A stretch of 10,496 bases of DNA, taken from the NCBI RefSeq assembly GCF_001949145.1, contig NW_019091671.1:55965-66460 (forward strand), in the 5' to 3' direction. Under the pieces are notes generated by a model that did not search any database, was not told the origin of the DNA, and saw only the letters and a list, made by a program, of their open reading frames with translations. This DNA is from Acanthaster planci. Its lineage: Eukaryota; Echinodermata; Asteroidea; Valvatida; Acanthasteridae. The position numbers and the translations under genes are program-made. Of the stretch, positions 1 through 7,361 are shown one piece after another; position 1 is the stretch's first letter; every line of letters starts with the position of its first letter.

Positions 1-431
1 TGGGGGTACTTTTTCTGCGCCTCGGCCTGGCGGAGAATTTTCCTTGAATTGGGACACTGCACCCTAATGATTTGGTTGACACAGACGTGTTTTTCTGCCT
101 GCGACACCGTATTGCAATATTTATGCAGGAACGCCGTGATAAATATCCCAGGACTAAACTGGTTTGGTCGGAAATACTGCCGCGAGCGTGCTACTTCGGG
201 GCCACAAATCCAGCCAAAATTGAAATGAAATGCTGTGCCGTTCAAATTCTCTTTGTTCAGGTACGATGGGGTCCACCTGTCTCCCACGGGAAACATACAC
301 TTCCGGTCGAATCTTTGGGACTGCATTCAGGTCGCCTTTATGTAACAGACTTCTCCAAATCCAATACTCCATCGTCATTGTTTTCGTGGCTGTCGTATGT
401 GGTTTATTTGGAAATTTGTAATAGTTTTTGA
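1..431 (+). pseudogene. Decayed SGNH/GDSL-like hydrolase fragment, probably from a retroelement
   Basis: This is a partial, frame-disrupted coding remnant that enters from the left edge. From 57 one frame reads LHPNDLVDTDVF, which fits the G-x-N-D block III region of SGNH hydrolases with the glycine part eroded. It continues through RRDKYPRTKLVWSEILPR (about 138-192), a block I recall from many predicted invertebrate SGNH-like proteins (T-x-x-W-S-D/E-I-L-P-R). Beyond about 215 the frame degrades: GNIHFRSNL appears in a second frame near 290, and GLHS near 320 in the first frame, which could be the remains of the D-x-x-H block V with the aspartate lost. Such domains occur in ORF1 of CR1-type LINEs and in some Ngaro/DIRS-like tyrosine-recombinase elements. 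No reverse transcriptase or recombinase is visible here to decide between them. The frame ends at 431. Family assignment is moderate; inactivity is clear. Confidence 0.45.
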
Positions 432-535
432 CTGACTTTTAATTATTAATAATTTTAATGGTTTTAATATTTGTAAATCAATCATTGAGTCCTACGACTC
501 ACTGAATTGATATAGTATTTAAACCGAAATAAAAA
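432..535 (+). other. AT-rich tail after the SGNH remnant, with hairpin and A-rich end
   Basis: This is a non-coding AT-rich stretch. TGAGTC (486-491) and GACTCA (496-501) form a perfect 6-base stem around CTAC. The outer sequences ATCAAT (477-482) and ATTGAT (506-511) extend it imperfectly. Downstream the sequence becomes A-rich and contains AATAAA near 528. I infer that this may be the 3' end of the retroelement that donated the SGNH fragment. No target duplication was identified. Confidence 0.3.
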
Positions 536-693
536 AAATAAATGGTATATAGTGAGCAAATATTGGGATTTGACACTAACAAGCATGACAGTTTAGGTGA
601 TCGGTCCAGAGCACAAATGATACTTCATACCCATATGAAACTTTTGGCTAGTCTGTCAAATCCCAATATTTGCTCGCTATATACCATTTATTT
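536..693. repeat. Long near-perfect inverted repeat (foldback or MITE-like), 40-base arms
   Basis: The left arm (536-575) and the reverse complement of the right arm (654-693) match at 39 of 40 positions. The only difference is AGTGAGC against AGCGAGC. The spacer is 78 bases (576-653) and contains a further small hairpin, TTCATA (624-629) with TATGAA (634-639). The arms contain a TATATA core and read AAATAAATGGTATATAG at the outer end. I see no open reading frame and no clean target duplication outside the arms. Possibilities are a foldback transposon or MITE, or the inverted terminal sequence of a tyrosine-recombinase retroelement given the neighbouring remnant. A transcript would fold into a 40-base-pair stem. 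The repeat is seen directly; its class is inference. Confidence 0.85.
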
Positions 694-2081
694 ATGACTC
701 TGCAGTCAATGAGAGTTTGTTGAAACTTTAAAGGGAAAAACAAGTCAGCAATTTTTGGCAAAAGGGCATGTTAGAAAATTCATTTGTTCTCTTTTTTTTT
801 AATTAAAAGAACATCTTCTTTTCACTACTGTTTTAACAAAGAATTTATGTTTAAACTTACACAAAAATGTAGCTCTTTTCATACTTGTATACATTCATTT
901 GTAGTACTCATAATCATGACAATATACTCATACTTGCAAGAAAAAATTTCATGAACTCATACTTTAACTCGTGATTTACTCATACTCATGGAAGCTTTAA
1001 AAGCCTAAAGTGACCATCAGCATTTCCTTGTTTCTGTGATACACTGTGACAAATGAAAGACTTTCTAAAAAGGCAAGACATAGCAGCCAACTGCCACAAA
1101 TAAATGATGCATGAGATTCACTCCAACAATGTTTGTATAATATTTCTAATCACAACCTCATATTCTCCTGAGGACCTGTCACAGAGCGATATATGTTACA
1201 ACAGAAGGCTGTGAACAGTCAGCCTCCTTAGTATGACATATGCAAACCAACGGTGATAAGATCTGTTAACACTCAACGTTTTAACCTGTCAGTCTCCAAT
1301 AAGCATGTAAATTGCAAAATTGCACTTTTTCTGTCATGAATTAGTTGGCTTTGGAAAGTCATGTTCAATTTGCTAGTATTCTGTCTTTTTGTGATACATT
1401 ATGAAATTGCAGGTCAACTGAAATGCAGGTCATTTTAGCTTCCATAGAAAGTTGCAGCAGGTTACATGTATACAGATAACGCCCATTATTTGATTCTATA
1501 TCGGTTCATCTTGTGAATCTTCTTAACTACAGACAGTTCAATGCAGTCTTGCAAAGAAATCCTTTAAACAATTGTCCATGCCTACAAATGAGACTATTCT
1601 CATCATGAAAAGATTTTGACTACTTCCATCTTAACTTAGTACGGCATTTAAGCCACACCATTGACTGACTGGCAGATTATTGTGCTTAAAAGTTTTTATT
1701 GAAGTAATGTGGGTACTTGTGTTAAATGATGGCAATATTGCATTCTGTCTGCATATATACAATTGTACTGTTGCACATTGGTATCTATTATACAATTTGA
1801 TTTGATAAGTTTATTATCCATATTTGGAGTTTTGTTTTAGAGCATAAATACAATTATTATCACAAACAACTAAATATTACATCTTAACAATTTACCTATT
1901 ACAATAGATGTTCACAATGCAATGCCTCTATAACCAACAACCACAATCAATAAATACAAAATAAACAATGGAAATGGCATTTAGTAATAAAATCTGTTTC
2001 AAATGGTAAGTAATAGAATCTATTGAAATCTACTTATTTGCATCTTTTGTTTCAATATGGCAGATACATTATACATTACAT
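694..2081. other. AT-rich non-coding stretch, no gene recognised
   Basis: No open frame of note or RNA gene was found. It holds a cluster of ACTCATA motifs (906-990) and two TGCAGGTCA copies (1408-1416 and 1424-1432). At about 1796-1970, read on the minus strand, the sequence becomes rich in AATAAACTTATCAAATC-type words, as LINE or SINE 3' tails often are. That could be the 3' end of a reverse-oriented decayed repeat but is not proven. The last 30 bases before LINE-A are ACATT/ACATTAC-like simple sequence (2065-2084). Confidence 0.5.
906..990 (+). repeat. Cluster of ACTCATA heptamers
   Basis: ACTCATA occurs at 906-912, 926-932, 955-961 and 978-984, and ACTCATG follows at 984-990. Spacing is irregular (20, 29, 23 and 6 bases), so this is a degenerate repeat rather than a clean tandem array. 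No function is implied. Confidence 0.5.
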
Positions 2082-3325
2082 TACAAAGTAATTCCCATTC
2101 ATAAAGGTGGTAGTACACTGGATTGCAATAATTATCGACCAATTTCTGTTATTTCAGTTGTCATGAAGGTCTTTGAACATGTAGTTTACAACCAGCTTTC
2201 TCATTTCTTAATTGACGATAATGGTTTAGCCTTGGAACAGTCTGGTTTTAGACTTTGCCACTCAACTACCACTACTTTAATCAATGTTTCTGATTTTTTG
2301 TTAAAAACCTTTGATTCTGGCATGTTAACTGGGGCTGTTTTACTGGATCTGGATTTTACTTAAAAAAATGCAATCCATGGGCCTGGATGGAGGGGAACTT
2401 CATTGGTTCACTTCCTACCTTTCTATGAGAAAACAGGTCACAAAAATTGGCAATGTCACTTCTGATACATAACTTGTTCAATGTGGAGTTCCGTAAGGCA
2501 CTATTTTAGGCCCGAGGCTTTTCCTTATTTATGTTAATGATTTACCTACTGTGATTCAGCATTCCAAGGTTATCCTTTATGCAGATGATACGGCTATTTT
2601 TTATTCAAGTAAGGACATTAGGGATGTCAAGTATCGTTTGAATGATGACATGGATAGAATAACGACTTGTTTAGCAAACAACAGGTTGTGCCTCAATATG
2701 TAAAAGCATGTTGTTTGGACAGTACCCTGGAACAAGTTTCATGTATTAAATATCTTGGGGTTAATTTTGATTCTAAACTTCAATGGAAGGAGCACGTGGA
2801 GTATATTGAATCTTGCATTTCAAATAGAATTAGAATCTTGCTACGTGTTCGGAGCTATTTGCCTGAAAGGACACTTTAATAACATTCTTGCCAATTCACT
2901 GATTTTTACTCAACTTGATGATTGTGACCTTGTGTGGAGTAATGCAGCCAATACCTTAGTGCAACGTCTCGATGCTTTGTTCAATCGAACAGGGTGATCT
3001 TGAAGGTTCCACCAAGAACACCTCGTGATTTCATTTATAACAAGTTGGGATGGGATAGCTTACATGTCAGACGTGAACGCCATCTGAATATAATGGTTTA
3101 TAAATGTTCAAGTGGCCTTGTTCTAGATTACCTTAACACTTTGTTTCTTATGTGAGTGATCAACACTCTTATACTAGGCATTGTGTGATGAGTTATTTGT
3201 CTCCCTCACCCAAGGACAGAATTTGGGAAGAGAACATTCCAATTTCAAGGTGTGAAGGCATGGAACAAACTGCCTGTGGCGTTAAAGCATCCCATCCCAA
3301 CAAGTTTAAGTATTTTTCAGAATCA
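2082..3325 (+). pseudogene. Reverse transcriptase remnant of LINE-A, multiple frameshifts
   Basis: The protein would copy the element's RNA at a nicked target site. Visible blocks in order are VIPIHK (2088-2105), NYRPIS (2130-2147) and QSGFR (2238-2252). Next comes VLLDL (about 2337-2351), the motif A region, followed by a stop at 2361 and an apparent short deletion that removes the usual AFD part. The palm then continues in another frame with GVP-stop-GTILGP (2485 on) and YADD (2578-2589), the catalytic motif C. KYLGV and DSKLQWKEH follow near 2750-2790, then LVWSNAANTLVQRLD (about 2930-2975), VPPRTPRDF (about 3006-3032) and the C-terminal FGKRTFQFQGVKAWNKLP (from about 3222). Successive blocks lie in frames 3, 1, 2, 3, 1, 3, 2 and 3, which means at least seven frame changes. 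In-frame stops at 2470-2472 and 2494-2496 look like Q codons mutated C to T. It cannot encode an active enzyme. Confidence 0.9.
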
Positions 3326-3411
3326 GCTCTCTTGAATGTTTTATCGTAATATTCATAATTGATACTCTGCTTACGTTTTCTTTACTCATATTATTTAAAT
3401 ATTTCCAAATA

Positions 3412-3644
3412 GGTTACTTGGGGGACATTTTGTGGTAAATTTTTCAACATTAGGGAGACATCGGTCATTAACTACCAAAAGGAGTAAAATTTTTACTATC
3501 CCCATTTTTAAAGATGATAGAATAGGGTCTGAAAGGAAAACATGCAAAGTTTGGTTAAGATAGGATTAAGGAATATTGAATAATGGGACGGTAGAGTTTG
3601 AAAAAGTTTGTGCACGTTCCTATGGAAATGTCTCCCAAGTGACC
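3412..3644. mobile_element. MITE-like element nested in the LINE-A 3' UTR
   Basis: Terminal inverted repeats of 19 bases, GGTTACTTGGGGGACATTT (3412-3430) and the reverse complement of 3626-3644 (GGTCACTTGGGAGACATTT), match at 17 of 19 positions. The whole is 233 bases and has no coding capacity. A subterminal copy of the arm motif, AGGGAGACAT, occurs at 3452-3461. The sequence on both sides reads as LINE-A 3' UTR, so this is best explained as an insertion after LINE-A arrived. The flanks (CAAATA on the left, AATTTT on the right) show no exact target duplication; AAAT/ATTT next to the termini suggests the inverted homology may extend a few bases. The superfamily is unknown. Confidence 0.65.
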
Positions 3645-3829
3645 AATTTTCGGTAATAATAATTATTCTTGTTGTATTTTTATCTATAGAAATGTAGTTT
3701 CATCTGGTTCAATTTTAGCTCTCTTTTTATTTCTTGTCTTATTGTTCACTAGGACTCATGGGAGAAAGGTTTTTGTTTTTTTAATGAACTGAACGAGTTA
3801 CCCAGTATAAATAAGAAATAAATGAATTA

Positions 3830-5344
3830 CACCCCATCATCAAATTATCTCACTGAGTATTTTATCTAATCACCATGCTGTTCCGATACAAATGACTGTC
3901 TGTAATGAGTTTTGTTGCCATGGGGAAGGGACACACAAAGGCATGCTCCCGATCTGTTATAACTGTAATTGTTGAACAAAGGATGAGATGGGTCTTTCAT
4001 GATACTATTGACCTTGGACAATTTTCAACTGTTGTCGCACAGTCTTTAAAGGGTGGGTAATTCCAAACCTATAATTTTTGAGCCATTTTCCGAGGCAAAT
4101 CTAACCTGTCCCTGCTTGATTTTGTGAGATAAAACAAATCAAATTAAATGTGAGTATAGACTGGATAACTGACTTATAAAAAAAAGGAACCAAAAGTGAA
4201 TTGTCCAAGTAAATTTTTTTTTCCAATTCCGAATTAAAAACATACATTTATTTGCCTTCTTTTGTACAGTGACTGCGTTGTTTGACCAATCGATAATCAG
4301 TTCTTTTCAGTTGAAGCCAAACATTTACATAAACATGCACCACCAAGTTTCTCTTTAAACTGGACTCAGTTTCAAGAGCCAGCTCCTTTTTGTTTTTATT
4401 TCACTGGAATAAGAACTCATTTACGACAAGTGCAACTGCTAAAGTAAAGTACAGGGCATCTTAAATAGTTCCACTATCATAACTTATGAAAATTTCCACC
4501 ATGCAAATTAGGAATGCAAAACAGGAGTTTTCTGAAGTACCAAAGGAGGTGGATGTGAACTGTATCAGAACTGTTTCTTGCGCATCTGTACATGTGCAAG
4601 TGTGTAGACATTTGGCTTGAACTGTAACAATTACAGCACTTTCTTGGTTGTTTTTGACATCTTCCAAAAAATGGCATAAAGGGCTGACATTCTTATGTTT
4701 GATATGATAAACAATACACTGTATGCTTGTATATACCCTATCATGTACACCATTCTATTTTCTTAACTTAGAAAGCTGGCTACATTACGTGTGCCACGTC
4801 TAGCAGATTTGTTTTGGTCATTTTCACTTAGCATCTAGAATTTATACATGTACATCCGTTTTGTTTTGTTTTTTTGTATTTAATTTAATTTAAAGTTTGT
4901 TACATGGGTATATTATGTATGGCATTAGCAACTGACAATTACAGAGGAAATTAAGTTTGAACATTCTTCGGAAGTCTTATTCCATAGTTGAAATAAAATA
5001 ACACACAGAACAGATACACATATGTGACTCGTGGTTGTATTCTCATAGTAGATTTACCGGTGCAGCAACTTCACCAGATGTCTCCCAGAGTGAAGCACAC
5101 AAACGCCTAGCATGAGCTGTAACATACTGAATGGGAACCACTGACAGATGGATGCATAGAAGCTCACAACATCGCACAAAACCAGTTGGAATACCCGGAA
5201 AACAGCGATGCACCAATTCCCTTTAGAATTAAGATTAAAAATATCAATCAATCATTTAAAGTATCTGAATTACCTATAAGTGACTTTACCAACATGAACA
5301 AAAGGAATAACAAATTAAGCAACAAAATGAGTTAGTTATTTTCA
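3830..5344. other. AT-rich non-coding stretch, nothing recognised
   Basis: No gene or RNA was recognised. Short minus-strand open frames (about 4461-4677 and 5054-5251) have no recognisable motifs and unconvincing composition. TTTAAAGGG at 4045-4053 resembles the outer end of the TTAA-bounded element further right, but no partner terminus was found. A T-rich run with TTTTG/TTTAA repeats (about 4858-4895) is simple sequence. ACGTG (4787-4791) and CACGT (4795-4799) form a short inverted pair. Confidence 0.4.
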
Positions 5345-5555
5345 TAAGAAGCTAGTCAGGGAGTCAGGTTGGGAAGTTTCAGTGACCTAGGGTTCAAAAC
5401 CCCCTCAATATATTTAAGGTGAGGCATGTCTCTACCTGCTTCCATAGGTTTGGCCTGGATTATTTTTTTGGAGTTTCCTCCCACCACTAAAACTGAACAT
5501 CTCTATATTGTAATCTTTATTGTAGAAATAAATTTGTACTTGGTTGTCTGAAGCA
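5345..5555 (+). mobile_element. Possible tRNA-derived SINE copy
   Basis: GGGTTCAAAACCCC (5390-5403) matches an RNA polymerase III B box with the self-complementary arms of a tRNA T-loop. TAGTCAGGGAG (5354-5364), about 37 bases upstream, is a plausible eroded A box at the right distance. Downstream, GAGTTTCCTCCCACCACTAA (about 5471-5490) is a block I recall from tRNA-derived SINEs and related repeats of marine invertebrates. The A/T-rich end (about 5515-5540, with AAATAAA) resembles a SINE tail. The tRNA part is too eroded to be a gene: no acceptor stem or anticodon arm can be drawn. Boundaries are approximate. Confidence 0.5.
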
Positions 5556-5715
5556 TTAGTTTAAAGGATCCAGGAAATGAATTTTTCTTAGAATCACTTT
5601 TTGTGAATCTCTGTAGTCTTCTTCCATGTACATGTATGAAGACTGTTCGACTTTTTTTGAGTTACGTGAACTGAATGGTGCAATTTGTCAAACATTAACT
5701 AGAATGGAATTTGAA

Positions 5716-5743
5716 TTTCTTTCCTGTAATAACAGGAAAGAAA
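5716..5743. repeat. Perfect 12-base inverted repeat
   Basis: TTTCTTTCCTGT (5716-5727) and ACAGGAAAGAAA (5732-5743) are exact reverse complements around the loop AATA. No T-run or coding context suggests a transcription terminator. It lies about 140 bases inside the left end of the TTAA-bounded element, so it may be a subterminal hairpin of that element. Confidence 0.6.
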
Positions 5744-6137
5744 GAAACATCCAAGTTATACAAAATGGTTACTAAATTAAACAAGAAAATACTAACCAAG
5801 CTTCATCAATTTTTTTTACAAGATTGATTGACATACGACTGCAATACAGATGTAAAAATATTTTATCGACCTTCGCTGAGAAAAACAATCTGGTTAGTGC
5901 TATGTGCAGACTGTGTGTTGAAAGGCCCCTGTCATAAAAAAAAATCAATAAAGACCACCAAAAAGGGAGATACAGGTACAAAGGCTTCACAGTTCTTTAC
6001 AGGAGAGAGGAATGCCTAAAGAAAGTGGGTTCAGTACAGTCAGACTAGACCTGGATGATTATATAAGCAGTGCATTTGTGAGTTTGATGGATGGTGCATG
6101 ATTAAAATTCTTCTAAAGTACAGTTTGGCACTTTGTA

Positions 6138-6540
6138 TCCAACCCCATCATCCTATCCTATACAATTCTACCCCCATCATCCATATCCCATCATCCCATA
6201 TCTACCATGTCTACTTTGACTCCACCCCTAATCCCATCTATCTCCAATCCCACATCCACCTTATCTTTCCATCCATTCCTACTCCACCCCTCCATCATTC
6301 TATCCATCGCTAACTCCACTCCTTCCCATCATCCAATCCATCTCCTTCTCCATCCCCTCCCCATCATCCCATTCACTTCTTACTCTGGCTGTCCTATCAT
6401 CCCACTAATCCAGCCCAACCGTTACGCCAACCTTATCCAGCATTTCATCCACTTTCTACCTTGTCCCCATGATTCTCCTCCTACAGGTACCTCTCCCCCA
6501 ACAAACATCCTAATCTGTCCCACCATCCCTTACATTTTTC
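6138..6540 (+). repeat. Degenerate CCATC minisatellite, G-depleted strand
   Basis: This is an imperfect array of CCCATC/CATCC words. The decamer CCCATCATCC occurs exactly at 6144-6153, 6173-6182, 6187-6196, 6325-6334 and 6360-6369, with many near matches between. From 6138 to 6386 the + strand holds only 3 G in 249 bases. After about 6386 the pattern loosens but stays C/T-rich to about 6540. Open frames of 71 and 122 codons across it are low-complexity consequences of stop-poor sequence and are not genes. Confidence 0.85.
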
Positions 6541-6548
6541 CCACATAC

Positions 6549-6660
6549 TGTAGAAGTACGTTTGTACGTGTCTAAACACTGTCTATACATGTACATTACA
6601 GGAGTGCTCAGTACATATGTACTGTATGTACTACTGGGTAAGTACACAATACAACTCAAA
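6549..6660. repeat. GTAC-rich patch with a 16-base perfect palindrome
   Basis: GTAC recurs about every 10-30 bases through this patch. CAGTACATATGTACTG (6609-6624) is a perfect 16-base palindrome, followed by a related GTATGTACTAC and AGTACAC. It directly follows the CCATC tract inside the TTAA-bounded element. No function can be assigned. Confidence 0.6.
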
Positions 6661-7361
6661 ACATTAATATTCAACTTTTATATTTTTTTCATTAAATTCA
6701 CAAGTTTTCTAAGCATTAATGCCATATGAGACTATTTAAATACTGATGGAATTCCAAGAGGAAGCAAACAAGGACTCAATGCCACATTTTAAAAACTTTG
6801 GGCCTGCAAGGAAAAACTTTAACATTTGAGGATAGCCGACCGTACGGACAGAAGACGGAAATCGGTATTACATAGGCTCACACTTGCTTCGCAGCTACCC
6901 AAAAATTCACCAAGCATTTCTGGACAAGTGAAGGCATTTTTGCTTTGATGTAAATCCAGGAAGACATGGTTCAGGTTGCATGTTTTCATGTTCAAATTGT
7001 GAACCCCAAATTTGCTCTCTAGGAACATTTCTGTGAAAAAGATTTTGGCTGGATTATTGCCATACACTTACAAAGCAATAAATAGCCAAAGAAAATGAAA
7101 TCTGCCATAGCAGTGGTTAAAAAAATCTAGAAATTGTCTGTGCACAAATCAGTGCAACATTGAGATTCTGTGCCTTGGATGACATCATAGTTCTGTCATG
7201 AATATGCAAACAGAATTAGCATAAAACCAAAAAGCATAAAAAATATGGGTTACAATTGCAAAACAAAAATTTAAAATAAAGTTGACTAAAACCCAAAGAT
7301 GCGATTTCAAGGGTCTTTAGTAATTTTTTTTTAAAATATTTATATTTCCTGGTTCCTTTAA

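Larger units (their letters stand above)
2082..3829 (+). mobile_element. LINE-A: 5'-truncated, decayed non-LTR retrotransposon
   Basis: The element begins abruptly inside the reverse transcriptase (about 2082). This is the usual 5' truncation of LINEs made by target-primed reverse transcription. It runs through the end of the coding region near 3325 and has an untranslated 3' part that resumes after a 233-base insertion at 3412-3644. The 3' end has a T-rich stretch, then GTATAAATAAGAAATAAATG (about 3806-3825), the short A/T tandem tail typical of the CR1/L2/Rex group rather than a plain poly-A tail. Neither a convincing target-site duplication nor an endonuclease domain is present. The assignment to non-LTR retrotransposons is strong; the clade (CR1/L2/jockey-like) is only suggested. 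The 3' boundary is uncertain by some tens of bases. Confidence 0.85.
5565..7357. mobile_element. Candidate TTAA-targeting DNA transposon (non-autonomous)
   Basis: The left terminus AGGATCCAGGAAAT (5565-5578) and the reverse complement of the right terminus at 7344-7357 (AGGAACCAGGAAAT) match at 13 of 14 positions. Each is directly flanked on the outside by TTAA (5561-5564 and 7358-7361). TTAA target duplications are characteristic of the piggyBac and Kolobok superfamilies. The termini do not start with CCC as piggyBac ends usually do, so a Kolobok-like or unclassified element is more likely. The 1793-base interior has no transposase that I can recognise, only short open frames and a CCATC-type tract. 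The termini could still be coincidental or belong to two separate elements, since the inverted match stops after about 18 bases including TTAA. Confidence 0.5.

Noticed and set aside
2065-3835. ATTAC-like words on both sides of LINE-A as a target-site duplication
   Set aside because: The 5' side is ACATTAC simple sequence, so a six-base match to the 3' flank is uninformative.
4787-4799. Inverted ACGTG/CACGT pair as a hypoxia or bHLH response element
   Set aside because: Five-base half-sites are expected by chance and there is no nearby gene to regulate.
5054-5251. 65-codon minus-strand frame with a GTAAAT splice-donor-like sequence at its end, hydrophobic translation
   Set aside because: The donor-like word is common by chance, the upstream part is AT-rich intergenic sequence and none of the three frames is recognisable as a protein.
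5354-5403. tRNA gene suggested by the A-box and B-box-like words
   Set aside because: No acceptor stem, D-arm or anticodon arm can be paired around the T-loop. SINE head is a better explanation.
6098-6575. Overlapping open frames of 71 and 122 codons on the + strand
   Set aside because: They are His/Pro/Ser/Ile-rich translations of the CCATC tract. Sequence with almost no G cannot make TAG or TGA, so long open frames are expected without coding.
6819-7067. 82-codon minus-strand open frame
   Set aside because: It has no recognisable motif and lies wholly inside the candidate TTAA-bounded element. It does not resemble a transposase.
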